Assembly: GCF_901875635.1 (NCBI RefSeq)
Contig: NZ_CABFMN010000076.1
Span: 1 to 64,000, forward strand
Reading direction: 5' to 3'
Source: Xylophilus ampelinus
Lineage (GTDB): Bacteria > Pseudomonadota > Gammaproteobacteria > Burkholderiales > Burkholderiaceae_C
Length of the DNA: 64,000 bases
The translations under genes and the position numbers were made by a program. Below are positions 1 to 8,235 of this stretch, one piece after another (the stretch's first letter is position 1; each line of letters begins with the position of its first letter). The notes beneath the pieces are model-generated. The model was given only the letters and a program-made list of their open reading frames with translations, searched no databases and was not told where the DNA came from.

Positions 1-292
1 AATGTCTGCCTGTGACCACGTCGTGCGAGCACTGGCACGCCGCACTCCGCATAACTGTGTGCTTCACATAGTTCGGCTTATGTGGAGCTCCACATAACCC
101 GAAGGCCATCGACGGCGCATCCGGATCGATCTCGGTCAGCAGCCAGGTGGCACCCGCATCGGGCGTGAAGAGCTTGACTAGCGGTTGCGGGTCGAACAGC
201 TCGTCGCGGTCTTGGAAGGCCCGTGACCGACGGCCGTTGGCCATCAGCAGCTGGACCTGTTCGTCGGATAGGAAGGAATACGAGGAAGTCAT
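1..292 (-). pseudogene. DUF2958 protein, C-terminally disrupted
   Basis: From the ATG at 292 the reading frame gives a clear DUF2958 start: ...VKLFTPDAGATWLLTEID..., then PSMAFGLC. In this plasmid and ICE family (about 110-120 aa, function unknown) GLC is normally followed by DLGLGFPELGYV. Here homology stops at base 92, inside a 20-bp palindrome at 78-97, and the frame continues into unrelated sequence to the window edge without a stop. I read this as a gene interrupted by a rearrangement or by the end of a mobile element. The upstream spacer (293-600) resembles the one upstream of radC, so both genes probably belonged to the same plasmid accessory block. The family call is fairly sure; the cause of the break is inference. 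Confidence 0.7.
78..97. repeat. 20-bp perfect palindrome at DUF2958 breakpoint
   Basis: TTATGTGGAGCTCCACATAA is its own reverse complement. A further inverted half-site CACATA lies at 65-70, facing TATGTG at 79-84. The DUF2958 homology ends within it. Inverted arms around a short core are the usual architecture of tyrosine-recombinase crossover sites, so this may be an element terminus or attachment site. An operator is the alternative. No recombinase is visible on the left side because the window ends. Confidence 0.55.
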
Positions 293-299
293 GGCGCGC

Positions 300-581
300 T
301 CCTGAAAAGAATTCGGGCGGGATTGCCCGAGGACCGTCCTGGGTCACGCCGCAGCGCAGCGGTCAAGGCTCGAAGACGGCCGCAGGCCGCCAGCGCGCAT
401 CGCGCGCGCAGGCCTTGACGGCGAGAACGGTGTGGCACCCTGCAGGTCACGCAAGCCCGCCCCAACCGACCCCTGCCACACACGAGGCGAAGCGAGACGG
501 TAGACCTGGCCAACGCCTGCGGACGTCCCGTTCGCAAATTGAGTGCACGCGCGCAGCGCGCTGGCCGGGCAATGACCAAAA
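300..581. repeat. GC-rich spacer, copy A of a repeated intergenic module
   Basis: This non-coding spacer shares ordered blocks with the spacer at 1195-1420: CGGGATTGCC, GCAGCGCAGCG followed by TCAAGGC, GGCCTTGA-CG-CGAGAACGGTG, AGCCCGCCC, and CACACGA followed by AGCGAGACGG. The TCAAGGC and GCCTTGA blocks could pair, giving a long hairpin. One copy lies upstream of the DUF2958 remnant and one upstream of radC, so it behaves like a mobile or recombining 5' leader rather than a gene. Confidence 0.5.
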
Positions 582-597
582 AGGGGCCGAGGCCCCT
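582..597 (-). terminator. radC terminator
   Basis: On the minus strand, directly after the radC stop at 601, AGGGGCC-TC-GGCCCCT forms a 7-bp stem followed by a run of T. This fits a short intrinsic terminator. Confidence 0.6.
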
Positions 598-600
598 GCC

Positions 601-1185
601 TCAAACCAGCCCGCGTTCGGCGAACGACACGGTCCGCGTGCCAGCGACGACGATGTGATCGAGCACCCGGACGTCCACGAGCGCCAGCGCTTCTTTCATC
701 GTGGTGGTCAGCAACTCGTCGGCCCGGGACGGTTCCGGCACGCCACTCGGGTGGTTGTGCGCCAGGATCACCGCCCCGGCGCCAACGCTCAGCGCCTCGC
801 GCAGGACTTCCCGGGGATAGACGCTCGTCTGGGTGAGCGTGCCTCGAAACAGATCCTTGGCCGCCAGCAGCTGATGCTGGCCGTCCAGGAACAACACCAT
901 GAAACTCTCGTACGCCTGGCCAGCGAAGTGCAGTCGCAGGTAATCCTTCACGGCCGTCGGCGTCTCGAAGACCGTCGTGGCGCGCATCGGCTCTGCCAGC
1001 GTCTCTTGGGCCAGCGCCAGCCCCGCCGCCAGCAACCGGTAGGACGGGTGCGTCGACTCGCGTGCGAGGCTCGAGAGCTTGAGCAACGACCGGCCGCACC
1101 GCTCGTACGCTTGCACGGCTTCGTCGCCGAGAAACAGGCGCAGGTGCTCGACAACGCGTTGTTCGATGAAGGAATAGTCGGTCAT
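601..1185 (-). CDS. radC: RadC-family JAB/MPN+ domain protein
   Basis: A 194-aa protein ending in a complete JAB/MPN+ (RadC) domain. Glu93 (AYESF) and HNHPSG at 143-148, followed by Asp156, supply the zinc ligands and acid of the JAMM motif. The N-terminal ~65 residues form a helical region typical of plasmid-type RadC. The start is MTDYSF at 1185, where a GGAGTGCC stretch precedes the ATG; in-frame upstream ATGs run into the repeated spacer. Chromosomal RadC was long called a DNA-repair protein, but plasmid and ICE copies have no proven role and are often called anti-restriction-like. It is the only intact gene in the otherwise decayed left arm. A terminator hairpin follows the stop. Confidence 0.9.
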   Translation of the reverse strand: MTDYSFIEQRVVEHLRLFLGDEAVQAYERCGRSLLKLSSLARESTHPSYRLLAAGLALAQETLAEPMRATTVFETPTAVKDYLRLHFAGQAYESFMVLFLDGQHQLLAAKDLFRGTLTQTSVYPREVLREALSVGAGAVILAHNHPSGVPEPSRADELLTTTMKEALALVDVRVLDHIVVAGTRTVSFAERGLV

Positions 1186-1194
1186 GGGAGGCAC

Positions 1195-1420
1195 TCCTGG
1201 AGTAGGCGCAAGCGGGATTGCCTGCGTGCCCCGGACCCACCCCATCGCAGCGCAGCGCTCAAGGCCGCCGAAGGCGCACGGCACGTGCTGAGCACGCGAA
1301 GCGCGCGCAGGGCCTTGAACGCGAGAACGGTGGGGTAGCGTGAAGGCACACAGGCCAGCCCGCCCTTTCCAGACCTCCGGCCCTCCCCCACACGATGCGC
1401 AGCGAGACGGCGCTCGAACG
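1195..1420. repeat. GC-rich spacer, copy B of a repeated intergenic module
   Basis: This carries the same ordered blocks as 300-581 (GCAGCGCAGCG, TCAAGGC, GGCCTTGAACGCGAGAACGGTG broken by small differences, CACACGA, AGCGAGACGG), with different intervening bases. No gene is seen between 1186 and 1510. Confidence 0.5.
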
Positions 1421-1510
1421 TTGACCCGCGGCCACGGCCAGCCGAGTTGAGATGAGGCGCTGCGCCAGACGCGCCCCGTGTCCTGGTGCAGGGTCGATGG
1501 GGAGCAGGTT

Positions 1511-2351
1511 TCAGAAGAGCGCCATCAAGGGCGTGTCGACGTCTGTCTGCGTCGCCGGTGGCGGTGCGACGAGCGCGCAGGGCAACGCGGACTGCAGCGA
1601 CTCAGATTGACGACGCGCAGCTGCGACCGCAGCCCGCGGATGCAGATCGGCCTCCGGTTGGCCGACTGGCAGATCGAGGAACTTCAGTGTGTAGGCGTCC
1701 GCGAATGCCTCGGCGGCTGCACGTCCGTGGAGTTCTCGCACCGCTGGTGCGAGTTTTGGCGCGGACAGCACTGCACGCTCGAATGTGCTGGCGCTCCAGC
1801 TCTCGCTGGGTCCGGCCCTCCCGGAAGGCCGAACGATGGTAGAACTCGCATTCCTCGGCCAGTTTTGACTGGTTGAAGATGATCAGGTTGTACGTCCACG
1901 GCAAAACTTGCACCAGTGGTGCGAGTTTTGGATCGTGGCGGTACCCCTCGAACAGCTGACGCATCCGCCACAGGTTGAACGCCGAAAAGCCTCTGGCGCC
2001 GGCGACGGTCTGCGCAAGGTAGCGGGCCAGGCGATTCTCGACCCCCTCGCCCCACCCGGCGGATTCGATCTTGGCACTGATCTGGGCGCACAGTTCCCAG
2101 TAGAGGTCGACCAGTCCCGAATTAACCCCCTGCAGCGTGTCCAGCCGGGCGCGCTCGATCCGTCGATCGACCTCCGAGAAAGACTGTTCGACGTTCGCGC
2201 TCGGGCCGGTAGAAGGGACGCCGGCGCCTCGAGGAGGCGCTTTCCCCTGTGTCACTGGGGCCTGCGCAAGGGCACGATGCCGCGTTCGGCGGCGCATGGG
2301 AAGCATCGCCCCGCAGGATGCCGCGGGAGCACGGACATGAAGGAACGACAA
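1511..2351 (-). pseudogene. DUF1016 (YhcG-type PDDEXK) nuclease, frameshifted and truncated
   Basis: The frame starting at 2351 encodes the DUF1016 N-terminal domain from about base 2183: VNSGLVDLYWELC, then RGFSAFNLWRMRQL, then LPWTYNLI and REGRTQRELERQ. At about 1780 the frame is lost. The family sequence resumes in another minus-strand frame (KLAPAVRELHGRAAAEAF, FLDLPVGQPEADLH), then slips again near 1620. The C-terminal PDDEXK nuclease half is absent, so the gene is dead. Members are about 340-370 aa and are found near restriction systems and on mobile elements. A short direct repeat, GGTGCGAGTTTTGG, occurs at about 1748 and 1917, both in LAP-V coding contexts. Confidence 0.75.
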
Positions 2352-2481
2352 CTGGTCATGCGCCTGCCATTCTCCTCGATGAGCTGAGCATGACCCATGT
2401 CCGCCTGGCGCTCGCCGCCGCAGCAGTCAGCCATCTGATGGGTGAGTTTGGGCACTCGATTTCCAAGGAGCGCCGATGAAC

Positions 2482-3858
2482 TCAATGACTTGGGAGGCCT
2501 GTTGGGGGGAATTGGGGAGTCGCCAGTGGCCCGGGTATTGCCCGACTCGTGTCCCCTCGGGTCGCTGGGTCGACGTCTGGGCGCGGGCGCACGGCGGCCA
2601 GTTGGGCCGCGAAGGCGTTCGTGCGCAGGTAGCGCTGGCGCACGAGGTGTGCGAACAAGCCATGGAGGATCACCACGGCTTGCCGACGCGCGGCGACGGA
2701 CAGTGGCCCCTCGAAGGGCCGCCAATGGGGCGACCAGCGTGGGCCGCCGCGCGGGCCGCACCAGCTCGCCGGCGGGACGGCGATGAACGTCAGGTAGTCC
2801 CCGGCATCCTCAGCGTCGAGCGAGGCCAAAGCCTTGCCGCGCACCAGTATTCCCCATAGCAGCAGCCGCTCCGCCTCTCTTCGGTAGCTACGCTGGGTGG
2901 CAGTCAATGATGGGACAGCCACGCCCTCCTGGCCCGGCCCTTGCGCTGCGGCCTTGGAGTCGACCCACCGCTGGATCGCTTCGATGTCGTTGCTCAAATC
3001 CGACGAAGCCCCGAGTTCGCGGTTGCTGCCGTCACGGCCATCCAGGGATGGTGGAACGATCAGCTTCTCCAGAGGGCGCAGCGCCATGGCGGGCACCACC
3101 AGCGTCGCCTTCTGCGCCGCAGGCAGACGCGCCCAGTTGTCCAGGGCGAACGGGCTGAGCGCGAGTCCCAGTTGGGACAGGTGGTCGCGCACCCACCCGG
3201 CCACGTAGGCGGCCTTGTGCTCGCCGACACCGGGGCAGGCACGCCACCAGGTCCCGCCTTGGGCATTCATGCGCGCCACCAGATCGCCCAGGGTCACCAG
3301 GCCGCCCTGGGCGAGCCGGTGTGACAGGCGGGGCGAGAGCCAAGCGCCGATCGGATCCGACGGCCTGGGCTCGTGGATGACCAGATGCTCCAACCATCGC
3401 AGAGCGTCCAGCTGACGCTCCACCACGCGCGCGCGTCGTCGAGGCGCGCCACGCGCCTGAGCCGGCGAGGCACGTGATGCATCCGGATAGGCCGCCAGGT
3501 AGGCCTCGAGTTGCTCATCCTCCGAGAAGTCCTCCAGGCCTTGCGCGTGGGCAAACTCGGCGAGCGCAGGCAAGGGCTGAGAGGCGCGCTCGACCACGCG
3601 GGACGCGTCGAAGAGGATAAGCCGAGCGGTGCCCGGTCGGTGCTCCCGCCTGGCCGCCGCAGCGAACGCATCCTTGATCCATGCGATCGTGCGTTGGACC
3701 TGTCGGCGATCGCCGCCCTCCCCCTCTGCAGCGAGGTATCTGTCCCAACTCGCTCGCGCGTCCATGCCCTGAATGAGCGCGCGCATGAAGGCGAAATGGC
3801 CTGCATGCATCCGCTTGATGGTGGAACGGGATGACGGTGCTGCCAAGGGCGCAGGCAT
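2482..3858 (-). pseudogene. Phage-type tyrosine recombinase (DUF3701 type) lacking its catalytic domain
   Basis: A 458-aa frame that matches the N-terminal two thirds of large plasmid and phage integrases: a DUF3701-like opening (HAGHFAFMRALIQGMD, RPGTARLILFD, EDFSEDEQLEAY), a helix-hairpin-helix stretch (WWRACPGVGEHKAAYV), then the SAM-like core-binding domain (QRSYRREAERLLLWGIL, WSPHWRPFEGPLS, VILHGLFAHLV). Homology ends after LRTNAF at about 2600, and the C-terminal R-HxxR-Y catalytic domain is missing. The last ~35 residues look like read-through. It should bind DNA but cannot recombine. This marks the left arm as a former integrative element or transposon. Confidence 0.75.
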
Positions 3859-4166
3859 GGGTTATCGCGTTCTCGCGCGGGTTTGTCGGCTCAAATCGAA
3901 GGAAGGCGATCGGTGCGCCCACCTCGGCGTCCTTCCAACGATCAGGTCACTGACTCAATAATCAAGGGTCGCATTCTATGCTGCCGCAAACACCATGTTG
4001 GAGTGGTTTCCGGTAAAAGTGATGCTGCGACAACAGGTTAGGTCCCGGCCTGGTATCAAGTTCTTGCTTGAAGTTGGCGCGCTATGCCCCTGATCGATGG
4101 TGGGATCGAACGGGGACTGGGGCGTTCAGCCACCGCGAGCGCATGCACCGGGACTCCTGCTCGGAT
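3859..4166. other. Intergenic stretch without recognisable gene
   Basis: Between the recombinase and NYN remnants I see no gene-like frame and no clear structure. It is probably the eroded 3' end of the NYN gene plus spacer. Confidence 0.4.
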
Positions 4167-4812
4167 GACTTCCAGTGCCCCGGCTTGCTTGCAGGCTTTT
4201 TCTTGGTCGGCCGTGGGCAGGCAATTGGCTTGCCGCCAATTCGCCATCCAGGATGTGATGGGCGGACCCAGTGCGCCTGCGCCGTGATGCACTTGTTGGT
4301 AACACCGCCCTGCACCTCCGGCGCATGACGCCGAACGTGGTGAAGGCCGGTTCGGCGTCGGAATCGTTGGAGCAGACCACGACCTGATCGACGCCGCCGC
4401 GCAGCGCATCCCGGGAGCTGGTCGGCGCTAACTGAATATCGGTGAGTTTCTCCTCGATCATCCAGACCGCCTGCCGTCTCGCGTTGCTCGGTGGGAGACT
4501 TGCCTCCTACGGAGGCAGCGACGTGGGCTGAAGATGCGAAAAGCCCTGAATGATCTCCATCAGGCCGGGATCGCGCGTGGCAAACACGCGCAGGTACTGG
4601 GTCTGCGATTCTTCCGAGGCTCGGCCGTGCCGGGCGTAGTTCGCCTTGATGGGGGCCGTGAAGTACTTGATGGCCGTGATGGTGGCCACAGGATCCTGCA
4701 CCCGGAGGATCTTGTCTCGAAACAAGGCCGCGACGTCCAGCCACTTGTACGCGGTGCCCTGCAAGCGCGAGTAGTAGAGGTTGTAGCCGTCGATGTAGAT
4801 CGCTGTTTTCAT
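4167..4812 (-). pseudogene. NYN domain (DUF88-type) ribonuclease-like protein, broken
   Basis: From the ATG at 4812, MKTAIYIDGYNLYYSRL is a classic NYN-domain start: a PIN-like fold whose Asp residues bind metal for RNA cleavage. YLRVFATRDPGLMEIIQG follows. A TAG at 4507-4509 interrupts the frame. In the same frame beyond it the family continues: VWMIEEKLTDIQLA, then VDQVVVCSNDSDAEPA with the conserved SNDSD. Downstream the frame decays, and the usual C-terminal PTKKKPASKPGHW is found in another frame near 4170-4235. So there is one nonsense codon plus at least one frameshift. Intact relatives are about 230-250 aa. Confidence 0.75.
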
Positions 4813-4835
4813 CCGCGGAACGTGAGCCACAAATG

Positions 4836-4861
4836 AAAAGACCACCCGAAGGTGGTCTTTT
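4836..4861. terminator. Bidirectional terminator between parB and NYN remnant
   Basis: AAAAGACCACC-CGAA-GGTGGTCTTTT is a perfect 11-bp stem with a tetraloop and a T run on each strand. It lies downstream of parB and upstream of the NYN remnant, and should stop transcription in either direction. Confidence 0.75.
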
Positions 4862-4998
4862 CGCCCCAAGCGGGAGCCAACTGAATGACACCACGAGGGG
4901 ATTGTGGGTCTATTCTATCTGAGCTCAACAACTGGCGTTGGCATGGCGAGCGAGGCGAAGCCCAAATCCCAACGAATCTCACACAAGGGCCAGGCGCC

Positions 4999-6093
4999 CT
5001 ACTCTGCCGCCGGGGCAAGCTGCTGCAGCGCATCCTGCAGGGCACGGAGAATCTGCGCTCGCGGGGCCGAGACAAGCGCGGCGGGGAGCAGCTCCAGTGA
5101 AATGGCACCGTCCTTGGCGCGCACGGCCTTGCCGAGGTGCATGTCGCCAGTCTTGAGTGTCACGCGATCATCCTTGCGCCCACCCGGTGCACTGTCCAGC
5201 AGACGATCGACCACAGCCGAAGCCGAAACCGCCTGCCCTCGCAACTTCTCGGCACGCTTCAGGACGCCACGGCGATCCGCTTCGAGTGCCGCGTGGATCT
5301 TGTCGGCGTGCCGATGCGTGATCTCAAGCGGACTGCGGAAGCACTCGACAATGGCTTCGGGCAACTGAGCGACCATCAACGCCTTGCGCACCCAAGTGTG
5401 GCTCACGCCGAGGTAGTCGGCCAGCCGGCGCTGCGCAGGAAAGAGGCCCTCTTCCAAGGCGCGGTGGTACATCTGGCCCTGTTCGTAGGGCGACAGATCT
5501 GCCCGCTCGCGGTTCTCCCGGTCCATCGCCGCGAACAATTCCAGGTCGTTGAGATCGCCCTCCCAGATGCTTGCAAGCACGGGAATGCCGAGTTCGAGGC
5601 AGGCACGATGCCGGCGATGCCCGAACACAAGCTCGTACTGACCCGGCTCGGCGACGATTGGGCGCACCAGGATCGGCTGCACGTTGCCGCCGGCCTTCTC
5701 GATGTCGTTCTTCAGGCCAGCGAACGCCGGGGTTGAAAAAGACATGTCGTGCCGGTTCGCCCAACGGCTTGCACGAATCGTCGAGGGATCGAGCTTGCGC
5801 ACCGGCATCGCACCTTCGAATCGACTCAGCCTGTCCCGCAGGGTCGTCAGTTCGCCCTCGACCTCGCGCATCTGACCCCGGAAGGCGAGCATCTGGCCGG
5901 GACCGGTTCGAGGCGTCACGCTGGGCGCGCGCGCGGGTGGAAACCTGGTTTCCAGGGCGGGAGCAACTGCCGCGGGCGGCAAAGCCGGCGCAGTAGGCAC
6001 CGCGGCATTCCCGGCCGACGTGCCCGCCGGCGCGTCGACAGGCAGACGAAGGTCGGCGGTGAGATCTTCCAGACGCTTACGGGTGCTGGCCAT
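4999..6093 (-). CDS. parB: Plasmid partition protein ParB
   Basis: A 364-aa ParB that loads onto parS and works with ParA to segregate the replicon. After a Pro/Ala-rich N-terminus, a coiled stretch at about residues 70-95 leads into the ParB/Srx CTPase-type fold: box II reads FGHRRHRAC (157-165), and DRENRERADLSPYEQ lies at 191-205. The helix-turn-helix is near 222-245 (RRLADYLGVSHTWVRKAL), and a RepB-like C-terminal dimer region follows. The start at MASTRKR is preceded by AAAGGAATT. A parS-like palindrome lies inside its own coding region (codes LETRFP) and another just upstream. It is transcribed after parA with a 366-bp gap, unusually long for a par operon. Confidence 0.95.
   Translation of the reverse strand: MASTRKRLEDLTADLRLPVDAPAGTSAGNAAVPTAPALPPAAVAPALETRFPPARAPSVTPRTGPGQMLAFRGQMREVEGELTTLRDRLSRFEGAMPVRKLDPSTIRASRWANRHDMSFSTPAFAGLKNDIEKAGGNVQPILVRPIVAEPGQYELVFGHRRHRACLELGIPVLASIWEGDLNDLELFAAMDRENRERADLSPYEQGQMYHRALEEGLFPAQRRLADYLGVSHTWVRKALMVAQLPEAIVECFRSPLEITHRHADKIHAALEADRRGVLKRAEKLRGQAVSASAVVDRLLDSAPGGRKDDRVTLKTGDMHLGKAVRAKDGAISLELLPAALVSAPRAQILRALQDALQQLAPAAE
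5938..5954. repeat. parS: parS-like palindrome 1
   Basis: TGGAAACCTGGTTTCCA has 8-bp arms around one central base. This copy lies inside parB. It is one of five copies restricted to the parAB locus, the pattern expected of centromere sites. Confidence 0.8.
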
Positions 6094-6109
6094 GGGTGTA
6101 ATTCCTTTG

Positions 6110-6126
6110 TGGAAACCTGGTTTCCA
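6110..6126. repeat. parS: parS-like palindrome 2
   Basis: TGGAAACCTGGTTTCCA lies 16 bp upstream of the parB start codon, so ParB bound here could also repress its own expression. Confidence 0.8.
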
Positions 6127-6308
6127 ATCTTGATCGTTCAAGGGGATGGCGGCAATCGACCACCATGCGGCAGGGCGCCAAGGCACGCATACCGGAGCTC
6201 CACGCGGCGCGTGGTGATGCACCGTCACCAAGCCTTTGCTTCAAGCCAAGGGAGTGCGGAGTGACGCGGGGCCCACTACAGAAACAGTCCGCGCGATGGC
6301 CGCAGGGT

Positions 6309-6325
6309 TGGAAACCAGGTTTCCA
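6309..6325. repeat. parS: parS-like palindrome 3
   Basis: TGGAAACCAGGTTTCCA lies in the parA-parB gap. The central base is A rather than T, so this is the same site read on the other strand. Confidence 0.8.
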
Positions 6326-6432
6326 ACACGACTGGACACCGGATACGGTGCGCAAGACGGAAGGGCGTTCAAAGCCAGGATTCGCGTCAGTGCCGGCGAC
6401 CCACCCCGGGATCGGAAAGCCAAGGTGCGACA

Positions 6433-6449
6433 TGGAAACCTGGTTTCCA
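6433..6449. repeat. parS: parS-like palindrome 4
   Basis: TGGAAACCTGGTTTCCA lies 10 bp beyond the parA stop codon, in the parA-parB gap. The gap (6094-6459) otherwise contains no gene I can support. Confidence 0.8.
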
Positions 6450-6459
6450 GTCAGAGTCA

Positions 6460-7698
6460 TCATGGCACATCGCCGCTGGCCGGCTCGGCCCAGGCGCCGA
6501 CCACGGATTGCTCGACCAGATCGACGAACGCGTCGTACGCGTCGGCCGCACGCTTGTAGGTCTTGGCAGATCCCTCATACTTCTGAACGTCGTAGATGGT
6601 CGCAAATTCCGCCGCCTTGTTGCTCGTGACGCTGGTCTTCGGAATCTCCACAGGCAAGGTGTATTCGCCGTACGTGGCCTGAATCCAGCTGCGAACCGCG
6701 GGCATGGCTGGATCGGCAGAGTCAACACGACTCAGAAGGACGTGGAGAAAATCGAAGTTCTTCCCGTGCGGCCCCTTGGACTGGCCATCCAGGTTGGCGC
6801 CCAGGTCGGCCAGCAGCGCCCAGAACTGCGCCGACGAAGCAAAGTCCAAGCCGGAAGGCGGGACAGGAACGACGATGCCGTTCGCCGCCCAAAGCGCATT
6901 GATCGTCACGTAGGACAGGGAGGGGGGGGTGTCGATGACGATCACGTCGTACAGATCCCGAACACTCTCCAGGCCCTCATTCAAGACGTTCCAAAATTCG
7001 GCGTCGCTTTGCTGCATCTGCCGAGCGGGGAGGGCGAACTCAGCCGAAAACAGGAAGGGTGCGGCCGCAACGAGATCGATGCCATCCCAGTAGGTGGACC
7101 GGATGGCATAACGGATGTCAGATTCAGACCCGTCGCACAAGGGCGCGATCGTCATGTCCTCGCTGACCTCGGCCTCCGGCAGAAGGCCGTGCAACGTGGT
7201 CAACGAACCCTGAGGGTCGGTGTCGATGGCCAACACCCGATGACCGCGCATGCTCAAGCCTTGCGCCAACACCATGGAGGTCGTCGTCTTGGCCACGCCA
7301 CCTTTGAAGTTGCCCACAGCGATGGTGATGGCCTTTTTACCTGAAGGGCGCATCTTGTCCGCACGATAGGTACGTGCCCAAGTCTGCAACTCCGCGAGTT
7401 CAAAGATCCTCTTGCCACCAGTTGGTGTCAACCGTCCGGACGGCAGATCGTCCTTGGAGATGCGATAGGCGACGTGGGCCTTGTCCACGCCGCACAATGT
7501 CGCGAGTTGTGCGGTACTGAAAGTCGGCGGTGTCTTGCGAGCCTCGGGGGCCAGTAGCCGGCTGCGAATCTGCTCGATCATTGAGCCGGCACGGGTGGCC
7601 AAACTGGCGATCCGTGCCATGTCGATGACCGGGCGGGCAGGGGAGGGCGGTGCGCTGGAAACCTGGTTTCCAGTTGAAGGAGGAGGAGTTGAGACCAT
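6460..7698 (-). CDS. parA: Partition ATPase ParA with N-terminal DNA-binding domain
   Basis: A 412-aa type Ia ParA that moves the replicon on a nucleoid gradient and can repress its own promoter. Residues about 58-110 form a MerR/HTH-like domain (FSTAQLATLCGVDKAHVAYR), as in P1-type ParA. The deviant Walker A GNFKGGVAKTTT is at 129-140. AIDTDPQGSLT follows, and DVIVIDTPPSLSY gives the Walker B-like Asp. The start at 7698 lacks a strong ribosome site; MARIASL at 7620 is an alternative. A parS-like site lies within codons 8-13 if the longer start is right. A run of eight C (minus strand; 6922-6929 on plus) codes the DTPPS loop. Divergent from rep across the origin. Confidence 0.95.
   Translation of the reverse strand: MVSTPPPSTGNQVSSAPPSPARPVIDMARIASLATRAGSMIEQIRSRLLAPEARKTPPTFSTAQLATLCGVDKAHVAYRISKDDLPSGRLTPTGGKRIFELAELQTWARTYRADKMRPSGKKAITIAVGNFKGGVAKTTTSMVLAQGLSMRGHRVLAIDTDPQGSLTTLHGLLPEAEVSEDMTIAPLCDGSESDIRYAIRSTYWDGIDLVAAAPFLFSAEFALPARQMQQSDAEFWNVLNEGLESVRDLYDVIVIDTPPSLSYVTINALWAANGIVVPVPPSGLDFASSAQFWALLADLGANLDGQSKGPHGKNFDFLHVLLSRVDSADPAMPAVRSWIQATYGEYTLPVEIPKTSVTSNKAAEFATIYDVQKYEGSAKTYKRAADAYDAFVDLVEQSVVGAWAEPASGDVP
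7656..7672. repeat. parS: parS-like palindrome 5
   Basis: TGGAAACCTGGTTTCCA lies near the 5' end of parA, about 1.2 kb from the other four. It is close to the parA promoter, so it may link ParB binding to parA expression. Confidence 0.75.
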
Positions 7699-8235
7699 GG
7701 CGAGCAGAAATGCAGAGTCAACGGATTCCGGTGATTCTATGGAAATACGCTGAATCTATGTTCCCCGAACGATCCGACTAAAACTGGTCGACGCTAACTG
7801 TGAGAGCGGATGGGAAACCGGCATCCATGCACGCCGACGGCGCTGCGTCTGTCCTACCAAGACGTTTCCCGGCATCGAGTTCGAAGCCAGATTTAGACTC
7901 TGCGCAACGCCGACGCGGTCACTTCGAACGCGTACCAGGCCCAAATCGAGAGCCAATCCCTTATCCACTCACGGCAAATCCCAGTGGCGCTCACAAACTG
8001 CGCCGTCAAACCCCATCCGATCTCACATCAAACCCCAAAAGCACTCACATTGAAGCCCAACCGACCTCACACACCGAGGCCTAAGTGCTTGTCATCACGA
8101 CGGATTCCCGAATCCCAATGTATTCAATGATCCCAAGTGTTCAATTTCAAAGTCACAAGGCTACCGAAAACTCATGTGATTTGACCGTTTCACATTTCTG
8201 CCCGAAGATGCGCGACCCCACTCCACATCAAAGCG
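7699..8235. other. Probable replication origin region (oriV) between parA and rep
   Basis: This is the non-coding gap between divergent parA and rep. It contains 22-bp iterons (7953-8072), a DnaA-box-like TTATCCACT at 7961-7969, and a more AT-rich stretch at about 8095-8205. That stretch carries an imperfect tandem repeat, ATCCCAA followed by TTCAAT, at 8112-8129 and 8130-8145. This arrangement of initiator-binding repeats, DnaA box and AT-rich segment beside a Rep_3 gene is that of an iteron origin. Confidence 0.75.
7953..8072. repeat. Five 22-bp iterons
   Basis: Units start at 7953, 7975, 8007, 8029 and 8051, each 22 bp and directly abutting, except for a 10-bp gap at 7997-8006. The shared pattern is CAAACCCCA-N6-CTCACAT with variation (for example CAAATCCCA-N6-CTCACAA). 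They point towards rep and are the likely binding sites of its product. Confidence 0.8.

Noticed and set aside
223..1338. Long plus-strand open frame opposite radC
   Set aside because: Its translation is Arg/Ala-rich without family resemblance, and the other strand carries an unmistakable RadC domain. It is an antisense shadow of high-GC DNA.
2252..2761. 169-codon minus-strand frame after the truncated recombinase as its missing catalytic domain
   Set aside because: It lacks the Arg, HxxR and Tyr of the catalytic domain and is Pro/Arg-rich, so it is not a continuation.
4418..7800. CTGGTCG-N-CGCTAACTG occurs at 4418-4434 and 7784-7800 (16 of 17 identical)
   Set aside because: Only two copies, one inside a pseudogene coding stretch and one in the origin. 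No symmetry or flanking repeats, so probably coincidence or minor duplication debris.
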